DNA of 47,276 nucleotides from CBDUBU01 sp965365465 (GTDB lineage Bacteria; Bacteroidota; Rhodothermia; Rhodothermales; DASSAV01), in assembly GCA_965365465.1 (NCBI GenBank), contig CBDUBU010000003.1, positions 1 through 47,276 of the forward strand, in the 5' to 3' direction. A program made the translations under genes and the position numbers. Within the stretch, counting starts at the first letter, position 1, and the number at the start of each line of letters is the position of its first letter. The notes below the pieces were generated by a model that did no database searches, was not told the DNA's origin, and saw nothing but the letters and a program-made list of their open reading frames with translations. Positions 8,297 to 16,530 of this stretch are shown one piece after another.

Positions 8297-8629
8297 ATGG
8301 ATATTCAAATTACGGAACATGCGCTTGCGAGAATAAAGCAGGCGGCGAAGACCGAAGGCGTTGACATCAATCAGGCTATGCTTCGCGTGGCTGTGTCGCC
8401 GGGAGGATGTTCCGGACTGACCTACGACCTGGGTTGGGATACGACCTTTCAGGAAAATGACAGCATCACAGAAATGGCGGGCATTCGTGTGGTGATCGAT
8501 GCGCGAAGCCATTTGTACCTTGAGGGTTCTACGCTAGACTTTTCAGAAGGTCTGGAGGGCAAGGGCTTTCATTTTTTTAATCCCCAGGCTACGCGTACCT
8601 GTGCCTGTGGAGAGTCATTTGGAATGTAA
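8297..8629 (+). CDS. A-type Fe-S carrier protein (HesB/IscA/SufA family)
   Basis: A 110-residue protein starting MDIQITEHALARIKQAAK at an ATG preceded by AGAAGAG. The frame stays open 150 bases further up, but those residues do not look like the family. The three ligand cysteines are present: SPGGCSGLTY (about residue 37) and the C-terminal CxC in TRTCACGESF. A-type proteins receive and deliver 2Fe-2S or 4Fe-4S clusters to apoproteins. It is transcribed divergently from the suf operon and shares its upstream region, so it probably serves as its SufA-like carrier. The exact subtype (SufA, IscA or ErpA) cannot be told from sequence alone. Confidence 0.92.
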   Translation: MDIQITEHALARIKQAAKTEGVDINQAMLRVAVSPGGCSGLTYDLGWDTTFQENDSITEMAGIRVVIDARSHLYLEGSTLDFSEGLEGKGFHFFNPQATRTCACGESFGM

Positions 8630-8656
8630 CAGACAGGCAGATCTGGTTTCGAGCGT

Positions 8657-9145
8657 TCAAGGCTGCTCCTTTCGCAGCCATGAAACATGGTCGGTTTCGG
8701 TAATGCCATAGGAATCAGCCACTCCTGCCTGTGTTTCTACAACATACCGGGCCGCTCCTATAGAGGAAACTTGCTGAGGGGAAAGCGGCCTCGTGTATTT
8801 TGCAATATTGACGATCTCGGAATCTGCGTCTACGAAAAAAATATCGAGTGAAAGAGGTGTATTTGCCATCCAGAAACTCTGAGGTTCTGCCCGGTCAAAG
8901 ATAAACAGCATACCACTTTTCGGGGGTAGGGAGGAGCGCGCCATCAAACCTCGCGTTCGTGTCGAATCTGTATCTGCTATTTCAATATCTATCGTTAAAA
9001 GCGTTTGCCCGTCTCGTGTAAAGCTAAGCGTGCCATCCGGGTCGAAGGCTATTCCTTCAGTCTCCGGTGTTTCAGAGGGCGCATCCTTTCCGGCTTGGCA
9101 GCCAACGGCAAGCGCCAGAAGCAGAAGTGGAAATATTCGGTGCAT
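8657..9145 (-). CDS. DUF192 lipoprotein (copy 1)
   Basis: A 162-residue protein with a lipoprotein signal: MHRIFPLLLLALAVGC, cleavage before the cysteine at position 16. The mature part carries a single DUF192 domain: TRTRGLMARSSLPPKSGMLFIFDR, SFWMANTPLSLDIFFVDADSEIVNI, then YVVETQAG near the end. DUF192 proteins are small beta-structured proteins of unknown function. The adjacent upstream gene (9198-9728) is a clear paralogue with the same plan, so the pair arose by tandem duplication. Likely anchored in a membrane facing the periplasm. It ends convergent with the A-type carrier gene, 27 bases away. Confidence 0.8.
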   Translation of the reverse strand: MHRIFPLLLLALAVGCQAGKDAPSETPETEGIAFDPDGTLSFTRDGQTLLTIDIEIADTDSTRTRGLMARSSLPPKSGMLFIFDRAEPQSFWMANTPLSLDIFFVDADSEIVNIAKYTRPLSPQQVSSIGAARYVVETQAGVADSYGITETDHVSWLRKEQP

Positions 9146-9197
9146 TGGGAGGGGAAAACAGTGGTCAGGAAGAAATAAAACACACTTTTAAATAAAC

Positions 9198-9728
9198 TTA
9201 CCGCCCGATCTGCTGTTCATCTCTGCTCCAACGGATGTATGCGCCCGGAGAGATGCCGAATCGCTTTGAAAATCCGGCCCTGACTTCGACGACATACTGC
9301 GCTGGAGCGATTGATCGTACAGGATCTCTCGATAAGGGACGCGCCCGTTCGATATTCACAATCCCGGAATCGGCTGCAACAAACATCATCTCCAGCGGAA
9401 TAAAGGTGTTTTCCATCCAGAAGCTGAGCGTATCCGGCTGGTCAAAGACGAACAGCATTCCCGTATTCATTTCGAGATCACGTCGCTGCATCAGCCCTCG
9501 CGTCCGCGCCGAATCACCTTCTGCAATCTCAATGTTTATAGAGGTGATCAGTGATCCGGCGGCATCCACAAACGTAAGCGTACCCTGATTGCTGAATGGG
9601 AGATCAGTCTGTAGCCTGGGGAGTTCTTCGTCTGCGTTGCAACCGAAAAGAGCCAGGAAAACGAGCGGAGCCGCCCAATGAAACGCGACGAAAGGGCGCT
9701 GGAGAATTCGGAAGAAAGGGTCACGCAT
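9198..9728 (-). CDS. DUF192 lipoprotein (copy 2)
   Basis: A 176-residue paralogue of the next gene downstream. The N-terminus has a basic stretch, a hydrophobic core and a lipobox, LALFGC (cysteine about residue 30), giving a lipoprotein with a rather long n-region. The DUF192 core shows RTRGLMQRRDLEMNTGMLFVFDQ, SFWMENTFIPLEMMFV and the YVVEVRAG segment. The two copies share the RTRGLM, SFWM.NT and IVNI blocks but differ elsewhere, so the duplication is not recent. Function unknown. It follows hemW by 60 bases on the same strand and may be cotranscribed with it. Confidence 0.8.
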   Translation of the reverse strand: MRDPFFRILQRPFVAFHWAAPLVFLALFGCNADEELPRLQTDLPFSNQGTLTFVDAAGSLITSINIEIAEGDSARTRGLMQRRDLEMNTGMLFVFDQPDTLSFWMENTFIPLEMMFVAADSGIVNIERARPLSRDPVRSIAPAQYVVEVRAGFSKRFGISPGAYIRWSRDEQQIGR

Positions 9729-9788
9729 ACAACGGAAAAAGACAGACTATAGCGATGTGGGAGGAGCCGCCTGTTGCATGATGGCATC

Positions 9789-10970
9789 CTAGACGTTGCC
9801 GCTTTCGAAAGGGTTATCTACCAGTAGCCTCGCCGTGACGGAATCACAGACCAGTTTACCGTGATCCGTTAACCGGATCACGCTGTTTCGTATGGAGTAA
9901 ATGTAACCTTCAGATTCAAGCCATGCCAGTTCATCAATTTTTTCGACGAGAAGATCAATGCCGTAATTGTTTTCCAGATGGTCAAGGTTCAGACCGTCTG
10001 AGGTGCGAAGACGCAGCATGATGTATTCGTCAGCCAATCTATCAAAGCCAAGCGTTTCCCTGAAATCGACAGGGCGCCGACCCTGTAAGAGAAGCGATTC
10101 ATAACTGCGTAAGTTCCGCACGTTGGCCCAGCGATAGGCGCCGGGCTGCGGGAGGGGCCTCCGCCAGAATGAGTGGGCTGACGGCCCAAATCCCAGATAA
10201 TTTTTGTGTTGCCAGTAAGACTGGTTATGTTGAGACCGGTATCCGGGGAGGGCATAGTTCGAGATTTCGTAATGATCGTAACCATGCCGGCGCAAGTAGT
10301 CCAGGGTAGAGAGAAAGCGATCTGCGACTAGTTCGTCATCCGAAGGTGTCACGATGCCCCGCTGCACTTGTTTCCAGAGAGGCGTTCGTTCCTCGACCGT
10401 AAGACTATATGTGGAGAGGTGGGGCGCTCCGAACTGAATAGCTTTTTCGAGGTTTGCCGTCCAGTGTTCTTCAGGTTGGCCGGGGATGCCAAAGATGAGG
10501 TCGATCGTGTAATTTGTAAATCCTGCCTGCCTGACCATTGGAATAATAGCCTCGGCCTGTTCGGCGGTATGGCTCCGGTTAAGAAAGCTGAGATCTTGTT
10601 TGAAAAAGGACTGAATCCCGATGCTGAGGCGTTCAATTTCAAGAGAGCGTAAGCCGTAAAGGTATTCTAGGTTGATGTCCTCAGGATTCAGTTCAAGCGT
10701 TATCTCCTCAAGAGCCGACGTGTCATAATGGGTATAAATAGTCTGCAGGATACGCTGGAGTTCGTCCAGGTTCAGAAGGGAAGGCGTTCCGCCTCCAAAA
10801 TAGATGGTCTCGATGGGTTCGACCGATCCATACTTCAAGGCATAGTATTCCAGTTCAGCGCAAAGCGCCTGCACAAAAGTCGTATGAGCTTTCTGCGTTG
10901 TGACGAAGTAGAAGTCACAGTAGACGCAGCGTTGGGAGCAAAAAGGTATGTGTATGTATATTCCCGCCAA
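9789..10970 (-). CDS. hemW: radical SAM heme chaperone HemW
   Basis: A 393-residue radical SAM protein. The TTG start at 10970 puts the family opening MAGIYIHIPFC at the N-terminus. The cluster motif is CSQRCVYCDF (cysteines at 11, 15, 18), with phenylalanine where true HemN coproporphyrinogen dehydrogenases have a fourth cysteine; this is the mark of HemW. Other blocks are YFGGGTPS, LELNPED, RLSIGIQSF and a C-terminal HemN-like domain. HemW binds heme and helps insert it into respiratory enzymes; older annotations call it coproporphyrinogen III oxidase. Oxygen-dependent HemF elsewhere in the window covers that reaction. Confidence 0.92.
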   Translation of the reverse strand: MAGIYIHIPFCSQRCVYCDFYFVTTQKAHTTFVQALCAELEYYALKYGSVEPIETIYFGGGTPSLLNLDELQRILQTIYTHYDTSALEEITLELNPEDINLEYLYGLRSLEIERLSIGIQSFFKQDLSFLNRSHTAEQAEAIIPMVRQAGFTNYTIDLIFGIPGQPEEHWTANLEKAIQFGAPHLSTYSLTVEERTPLWKQVQRGIVTPSDDELVADRFLSTLDYLRRHGYDHYEISNYALPGYRSQHNQSYWQHKNYLGFGPSAHSFWRRPLPQPGAYRWANVRNLRSYESLLLQGRRPVDFRETLGFDRLADEYIMLRLRTSDGLNLDHLENNYGIDLLVEKIDELAWLESEGYIYSIRNSVIRLTDHGKLVCDSVTARLLVDNPFESGNV

Positions 10971-11177
10971 AACAGAACTATAAGATTGTCAGTTAGAAGA
11001 AAGGCATTACATCGGCCTCGCGCCGACTATCGACGGAAGCCGGCATGGAGACAGTATAACGCATTGGAGTTCCGGATGTCGCGCTCGCCTTCTCAGTATT
11101 ACCCGTTACTATCCGGTAGTATGGTCACGGTGGATTTGGGCAGAACGTCGTGCGCCCCGTGTTTCAGGTAAGGCATT

Positions 11178-12341
11178 ATGCTTGATATCAGTCGCCTGCA
11201 TGAGCAGTTTTCCGAGTTCAGCACCTATCAGGTGCAGGAGTATCAGCGTTATGCTGCAATGCTCAAGGAGGCGCTGGCAGTGCTTCGGGTCATAAACGAA
11301 AACTGGGATAAATCAAACAAGTATGTAGTTTCGGCCCGGTCGGGATCTCTTATTGCCCAAATGCAAGAAGCGCCTGCAACGGCGCACGCCGGCGAGAACC
11401 GTCCTACGCCGGTTACGGTCGTGGCAACAGATGGTTCACAGATTTATCCGGATCGTCACTTCGAGCCGACCTGTTACCTGCTAAACATAAGCCGCATTGC
11501 TTTTCAGTATGGCACCCAGGAACGGCCGCTCATGGAAGCACTGCCTCAGTTCGGGTATCGAAGTGCGGATTTACAGGAATGTCTTGATGAGTACCTTGAA
11601 GTTGCTACCGCAGACGTGGTATCAGCTATTCGGGACGAATGTGAATTGCGCGCGCTTCTGGATGTGGCAAAGCAAACTCGAGTGGCCGGGCGCCCCATTG
11701 TGGCAGTTTCCGACGGCACACTGATCCGATGGATGTTGCGTGGAATGAGGAATCGGGCGTTGGAGCAGAATCTTATCGCGCGATATACAGAAATACTAAA
11801 AGGCTTCAGAGACGAACACGTCCCTCTGTGCTCTTACATAAGTATGCCGGGCAACACAGAAGTTATTAACCTGATAAGCGCATTTCACAAGGCCAATGGC
11901 TCAAAGACGGCAAGTGAAAACGTTTTTGCAGGCATCGTTGATCGAAAAATTTTTGAGCAAATACTGGAGCCGGGAGAGCGTTCTGCAATTTTCGAATCGG
12001 CCTCCCACATTCAGCGTGAATATGACCGGGAAGATCGCATATGTTATTTCTACTTGCGTGTCATCTCTCGATCAGGCAGTTCTGAAATAGGGCGGGTTGA
12101 ATTTCCGCAATGGGTAGCTGAAGATTCGCGGTTTGTGAACTTGGTGCATTCGGTTGTTTTGAGTGAGTGTGAAAAGGGAGACGGATACCCTATGATCTTA
12201 TCAGAGGCTCACGAGCAGGCAGTGATCCGAGCGCGTGAGCGTGAGCTTTTTTACCAGCTTGTCGAACGCAAGATGATGGACTCCGGGATTGTTTATGAAG
12301 GATCCCGCAAGGCAGCGTCGAAGCGCAGACCGATTGTGTAG
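11178..12341 (+). CDS. NurA domain nuclease-like protein
   Basis: A 387-residue protein that matches the NurA fold: VVATDGSQIYPD (aspartate about 85), the acidic helix RDECELRALL (about 152-161), VAVSDGTLIRWML (aspartate 179), and a late AHEQAVIRARE segment (histidine 345). In archaeal NurA, equivalent aspartates, a glutamate and a late histidine bind manganese and cut DNA ends during double-strand break resection, working with the HerA translocase. No HerA gene is in the window. It starts at ATG 11178, with AGGTAAGG just upstream, divergent from hemW. The family is fairly sure; repair versus defence role is open. Confidence 0.8.
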   Translation: MLDISRLHEQFSEFSTYQVQEYQRYAAMLKEALAVLRVINENWDKSNKYVVSARSGSLIAQMQEAPATAHAGENRPTPVTVVATDGSQIYPDRHFEPTCYLLNISRIAFQYGTQERPLMEALPQFGYRSADLQECLDEYLEVATADVVSAIRDECELRALLDVAKQTRVAGRPIVAVSDGTLIRWMLRGMRNRALEQNLIARYTEILKGFRDEHVPLCSYISMPGNTEVINLISAFHKANGSKTASENVFAGIVDRKIFEQILEPGERSAIFESASHIQREYDREDRICYFYLRVISRSGSSEIGRVEFPQWVAEDSRFVNLVHSVVLSECEKGDGYPMILSEAHEQAVIRARERELFYQLVERKMMDSGIVYEGSRKAASKRRPIV

Positions 12342-12368
12342 CGGCCTTTTATATTTGATCTGGAACAC

Positions 12369-13376
12369 ATGCAAAACGCGCCGTCGGTTGCGCTTCGCCT
12401 TGAGGCTATCACAAAACGATTCGGGCCAGTCGCCGCTGTAGACGGCGTGTCGCTTGAAATTCAGCCGGGAGAATTCTTTTCCCTGCTTGGTCCTAGTGGA
12501 TGCGGAAAAAGCACGTTGCTCAGGATCATTAGCGGTTTCGAAAAACCCGATGCCGGGCGGGTATATATGGATGGCAGAGATGTTACTTCGGCTCCACCGC
12601 AGAAGCGACCGACGGCCATGGTTTTTCAGAACTATGCGCTTTTCCCCACAATGACGGTAGGCGAGAATGTAGCATACGGGCTGCGGGTGAGAAAAGTGGA
12701 GCGCAGGGAGCGGCTGCAGCGCGTTGCGGAAACGCTGGCGCGTGTGGATCTAGCGGGCTTTGAGAAGAAGCCGGTTACGTTGCTTTCAGGGGGGCAACAA
12801 CAGCGCGTAGCGGTGGCGCGTGCGCTGGCTGTCCGTCCTGGTTTATTGCTGTTCGATGAGCCGCTTTCAAACCTCGACGTGGCCCTTCGTGAACAGACGC
12901 GCCACGAACTCAAAATGCTCCAACATCAACTTGGCACAACCAGCGTTTATGTTACACACGATCAGCAAGAAGCTCTGGTTTTGTCAGATCGCCTTGCGAT
13001 CATGCGAGCGGGTATTTTAGTGCAGGTTGGAACTCCTTCCGATCTCTATGAGCAGCCGCAAACAGCTTTTGTGGCTCGCTTTCTGGGAAGCAACGTGGTG
13101 AGAGACAGGAGCCTCATGCATTCTTTAACGAATGGGCAGGAGCCTCCGGACGGCCATGTGTTGTCTATACGTCCCGAGCACATTCGCCCGGCTCCAAACG
13201 GAGGAGCCCCGGCAAGACTTCAGGCGCGTCAGTTTCTTGGACCTTATTCAGAATGGTGGGTAGAAGTGGAAGAACAGATCATCAGGGCCTGGGTAGACCC
13301 TCGCGCTGAGGGCAACGAGCATGTCCGTATTGAAGCTGCACACTACACCTGGGTAAGGGAAGATCAGGAAGAATGA
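12369..13376 (+). CDS. ABC transporter ATP-binding protein (PotA/FbpC-like importer type)
   Basis: A 335-residue ATPase with all cassette motifs: Walker A LLGPSGCGKST (about 39-49), Q-loop MVFQNYALFP, signature LSGGQQQRVAVARALA, Walker B LLLFDEPLSNLD, switch histidine VTHDQQEAL. A C-terminal TOBE-like region from about residue 235 contains LSIRPEHIRPAP, as in ATPases that energise import of polyamines, ferric iron or sugars. No permease or binding-protein gene is next to it, so the substrate is unknown and the partners must lie elsewhere. It starts 27 bases after the NurA gene on the same strand. Confidence 0.88.
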   Translation: MQNAPSVALRLEAITKRFGPVAAVDGVSLEIQPGEFFSLLGPSGCGKSTLLRIISGFEKPDAGRVYMDGRDVTSAPPQKRPTAMVFQNYALFPTMTVGENVAYGLRVRKVERRERLQRVAETLARVDLAGFEKKPVTLLSGGQQQRVAVARALAVRPGLLLFDEPLSNLDVALREQTRHELKMLQHQLGTTSVYVTHDQQEALVLSDRLAIMRAGILVQVGTPSDLYEQPQTAFVARFLGSNVVRDRSLMHSLTNGQEPPDGHVLSIRPEHIRPAPNGGAPARLQARQFLGPYSEWWVEVEEQIIRAWVDPRAEGNEHVRIEAAHYTWVREDQEE

Positions 13377-13474
13377 GAGGCAATTCTGCTCGCATACGCG
13401 ATCTGGACGGAAATTGAAATTGCTCGGTGTGCAAGGGGCACAGGTATTCCGGTCATTACTTCGGGAGATGGATT

Positions 13475-14803
13475 TTGGAAAGCCGATTCAAGATATTTTC
13501 TGATCCCGTCCACGGGTTCATTTCTGTACCCAAGAATTTAATTCTCGATCTCATTCAGTCCCCTGAGGTGCAGAGACTGCGCCGTATCCGGCAGCTTGGC
13601 GTCGGTTACCTTGTTTTTCCAGGCGCTGAACACACCCGTTTCGGGCACGCGCTTGGCGCAATGGCTCTCATGCAGGACACGTTGACAAATCTGACTGAAA
13701 AAGGAACTCCTGTCTCTGCGGATGAGGCGACCGCAGCAATGGCTGTCGCGCTCCTTCATGATATCGGACATGGGCCTTTTTCGCATACCCTGGAGCACGC
13801 GCTCATATCCGAGTTTCATCATGAAGATATGAGCCGGGTTTTGTTGATGCGCCTGAACGACCGGTTTCAGGGCGCTCTTAACCTCGCAATACGTATGTTC
13901 GACGATACGTATGAACGGCCATTTTTTAACCGCCTTATCTCCAGTCAACTTGATATGGATCGGCTGGACTACTTGCGACGAGATTCCTTTTATACAGGTG
14001 TCGTAGAAGGGGAGGTGGGCGTTGATCGGATACTCAAGACCTTGCGCGTGCATCCTATTGAAGGGGGCATTGATTCACGAATCGTAATTGAATCAAAAGG
14101 AATCTATGCAGTAGAAAATTTCCTCATTTCCCGTCGCCTGATGTATTGGCAAGTATACCTTCACAAAACCGTGCTGGCAGGCGACCAACTGCTTCGGGCA
14201 ATTTTCCGAAGGGTTCGACTGCATCTGGAGAAAGGGAATCGTGAAGTGGAAGAGCGTGCATCCTCTGCGCTTCTGTTCTTCCTGCGTCGCCAGATTACAG
14301 GCAAGGATCTGGGGAGGTCTGATGTTTTGGAGGCATTTTGCAGTCTTGACGATACCGACGTGCTGTTCAGTTTAAAGCAGTGGATGAAGAGTAATGACAG
14401 GGTCCTTGCCGACCTGTGCCGACGCTTCATCAATCGGGACTTTTTTCGGGTGACATTTCTTTTGGGAGAAACAGACACGCTTCCCGTGTGGCGAAGTAAG
14501 GTGGCATCGTGGCTTGTTTCAAAGGGGTTGAGCACAACTGATCGGGCAGACGAAGATGCTGGTTTTTACCTGACCCTGGATCGCTCGCGTCATTCGGCCT
14601 ATGAGCGTATAGAAAACTCGATAGGGGTTATTGACCGAAATGGGAAGGTGAGCGAACTTTCGGAGACAGCCGATACCTCCGCTGTAGTTGCGTTGACACG
14701 CTTTGTGGTAAAGCCGTACCTGTGCTATCCCAAAGAAGTGGACATTGAAAAAGAACTGGAGCAGGAAAAATATTCAGGAGGAGCAGCCGGCGCTGCCGGA
14801 TAG
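13475..14803 (+). CDS. HD domain phosphohydrolase (dNTPase-like)
   Basis: A 442-residue protein if started at TTG 13475, which follows GGGAG at good spacing and gives MESRFKIFSDPVHGFISV, the usual family opening; a GTG at 13427 would add 16 atypical residues. The HD metal site is clear: GAEHTRFGHALG, LLHDIGHGPFSHTLEH (histidine-aspartate about 95-96) and SSQLDMDRLDYLRRDSFYTG, the conserved late aspartate. These proteins resemble deoxynucleoside triphosphate triphosphohydrolases, but many members have unproven substrates. Cytosolic. It follows the ABC ATPase with a gap of about 100 bases. Confidence 0.85.
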   Translation: MESRFKIFSDPVHGFISVPKNLILDLIQSPEVQRLRRIRQLGVGYLVFPGAEHTRFGHALGAMALMQDTLTNLTEKGTPVSADEATAAMAVALLHDIGHGPFSHTLEHALISEFHHEDMSRVLLMRLNDRFQGALNLAIRMFDDTYERPFFNRLISSQLDMDRLDYLRRDSFYTGVVEGEVGVDRILKTLRVHPIEGGIDSRIVIESKGIYAVENFLISRRLMYWQVYLHKTVLAGDQLLRAIFRRVRLHLEKGNREVEERASSALLFFLRRQITGKDLGRSDVLEAFCSLDDTDVLFSLKQWMKSNDRVLADLCRRFINRDFFRVTFLLGETDTLPVWRSKVASWLVSKGLSTTDRADEDAGFYLTLDRSRHSAYERIENSIGVIDRNGKVSELSETADTSAVVALTRFVVKPYLCYPKEVDIEKELEQEKYSGGAAGAAG

Positions 14804-14817
14804 CTCCCATAGATGTA

Positions 14818-15000
14818 TCAAGAGGAGGAGAGCACGGCTGCTTCCGTAGTGACAGGCGAGACAGGAGCCTCAACGGAGCGATCTGAATTCATTGTTGAGG
14901 CTACCAGGGAAGTAAGAATGACGAGTGTACCCAGAATAAGCGCAAGCGCCAACGCGGCTATTCGCCGGATACGGAGGTATTCCAGATTGTATCGCAGCAT
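14818..15000 (-). CDS. possible small single-pass membrane protein (60 aa)
   Basis: A 60-residue ORF from ATG 15000 with a basic N-terminus (MLRYNLEYLRIRRIAA), one strongly hydrophobic segment at about 16-35 and a polar serine/threonine-rich tail. This is the normal layout of a small inner-membrane protein. Codon use looks like that of the neighbours. No Shine-Dalgarno is visible and I recognise no family. It fills most of an otherwise empty gap between the HD gene and the response regulator, downstream of the latter on the same strand. If it is not a gene, 14804-15166 is non-coding. Confidence 0.4.
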   Translation of the reverse strand: MLRYNLEYLRIRRIAALALALILGTLVILTSLVASTMNSDRSVEAPVSPVTTEAAVLSSS

Positions 15001-15090
15001 GAGCGTAAACCGGTTTTATGGGCTGTCTGGATCGTTTGTAATGAAGGTAAGCTATTATAATCTTACCCGGTATCGGCGCAAATCTATTCC

Positions 15091-15138
15091 TGCTGTAGGA
15101 CGTGGAGAAGGAGGAGTGTAGTCGTTTGTCCTACAACA
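15091..15138. repeat. inverted repeat downstream of the response regulator gene
   Basis: TGCTGTAGGAC (15091-15101) and GTCCTACAACA (15128-15138) pair at 10 of 11 positions, with 26 bases between. It lies just past the stop of the response regulator gene. There is no T-run on either side, so terminator function is doubtful; it could be an operator or an RNA stability hairpin. Confidence 0.3.
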
Positions 15139-15166
15139 AGGCGCAAGGCTTGTCAATGGGTGCAGG

Positions 15167-15799
15167 TTATTCGACGAGGTGGTTCAATATCGCGTAGCGC
15201 GTCAACTCAGCGTTACTTTTCATGTTCATTTTCTCAAGCAGACGGGCGCGATACGTGCTGATCGTTTTGACGCTAAGGGAAAGTTTGTCAGCGATCTCAC
15301 TTACCGTCTTCCCACTGGCGATCAAGCGGAGCACCTGGAATTCCCGATCCGACAAGTCTTCATGAGGGAGGCGCTTTATCCCGGAACCGATCTCGGCAGC
15401 AAGTCTTTCTGCTACGGCAGGACTTACGTACTTGCCTCCTGACGCTACCTTCCTTATGGCATCCACCAGGGAATCCGGCGCTGCATCTTTACTCAGGTAG
15501 CCGGCAGCTCCTGTCTTCAGAACGCGGATAGCATACTGATCTTCAGGATACATGCTGAGAATCAGAACCGGCAAACCCGGACTGATGGCGCGGAGTTGAG
15601 CCAGGGTTTCAAGGCCGCTGCCTTCCGGCATGGAAAGATCCATGATAACGACATCCCAAGTGTTCTCCGCTACCCTCGTTAGCGCATCACGGCCGCCTGA
15701 AGCTTCTCCAGCTACACGGATGTCGGGGGTCTCGGCCAGGATTTGTCTGAGCCCTTCGCGGAAGATACTGTGGTCATCGACCACCAGTACATGGATCAT
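15167..15799 (-). CDS. NarL/FixJ-family response regulator
   Basis: A 210-residue two-domain regulator. The receiver domain (1-120) has the acidic pair VVDDH, the phosphoacceptor aspartate in VVIMDLSMPEGSG (about 54), the LILSMYPED segment and the conserved lysine in GYLSKDA. The C-terminal LuxR-type helix-turn-helix is DLSDREFQVLRLIASGKTVSEIADKLSLSVKTISTYRARLLEKM. It therefore binds DNA when phosphorylated. The start at the fourth residue of the longest frame (MIHVLVVDDH) fits the family. No sensor kinase gene is adjacent, so the partner is unknown. hpt lies 47 bases upstream on the same strand. Confidence 0.92.
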   Translation of the reverse strand: MIHVLVVDDHSIFREGLRQILAETPDIRVAGEASGGRDALTRVAENTWDVVIMDLSMPEGSGLETLAQLRAISPGLPVLILSMYPEDQYAIRVLKTGAAGYLSKDAAPDSLVDAIRKVASGGKYVSPAVAERLAAEIGSGIKRLPHEDLSDREFQVLRLIASGKTVSEIADKLSLSVKTISTYRARLLEKMNMKSNAELTRYAILNHLVE

Positions 15800-15846
15800 A
15801 AGGGGCACGGCTCAGGATAGGAGGGAAAACACGACGAAATCCGATG

Positions 15847-16416
15847 CTACTGCTCATCGAGAATATAGATGTCTGACAGGTTTCTACCCAACTGCCCATA
15901 GTCAAGCCCGTAACCAATTACAAATAAGTTAGGAATGCGGAAGCCGATATAGTCGAGTTGGACATCTATCTGTGTTGCTTCGTACTTGTGGAGAAGGGTT
16001 GCCACCCGAATGGAAGCGGGAGCGTACTCATTCAGGCGGTTAAGAATGAACTGCATGGAGAGTCCCGTGTCCACAATGTCTTCCACGACGATAATATCCC
16101 TGTCTCTCAAATCGGCGTCGATTTTCTTCAGTTCATATACCTGACCGCTGGAAACCTTGCGTGCTCCATAAGAAGACAGTTTCAGGAAATCGATTTCGCA
16201 GTCAATGTCGATGGCGCGCATCAGGTCGGAGATAAACATGAAAGCTCCGTTAAGCACTCCAATGAGAATGGGAGTTTTCCCAGCGTAATCGCGGCTGATT
16301 TCGCTGCCTAAGTGGTCGATGCGCTGTTTGAGCGTTTCCCGGTCCAGATAGATGCGAAAGCGCTCGCCGCGACAGATGATGATGTCCTCTGAGGGAGCAA
16401 GATTGGAAAGTGGCAT
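15847..16416 (-). CDS. hpt: hypoxanthine phosphoribosyltransferase
   Basis: A 189-residue purine salvage enzyme that joins hypoxanthine (and often guanine) to PRPP to give IMP or GMP. The PRPP-binding signature is DIIVVEDIVDTGLSMQFIL (about 109-127). PILIGVLNGAFMFISDLMRAI and the SSYGARKVSSGQV loop are also typical, as is the late YIGFRIPNLFVIGYGLDYGQLGRNL base-binding region. The length is usual. It lies about 115 bases downstream of tilS; the tilS-hpt neighbourhood is common in bacteria, which supports both calls. Confidence 0.94.
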   Translation of the reverse strand: MPLSNLAPSEDIIICRGERFRIYLDRETLKQRIDHLGSEISRDYAGKTPILIGVLNGAFMFISDLMRAIDIDCEIDFLKLSSYGARKVSSGQVYELKKIDADLRDRDIIVVEDIVDTGLSMQFILNRLNEYAPASIRVATLLHKYEATQIDVQLDYIGFRIPNLFVIGYGLDYGQLGRNLSDIYILDEQ

Positions 16417-16530
16417 AGCTGGCTCGGGATTAAAAGATGCAGAATAACCGGCTACGGGGTTAGCCTGTTGCGCGTAAGTCTATAAAACTACACCACGCAG
16501 GAATTTTAAAGAAGTGCTCTGCCAAAAGCG

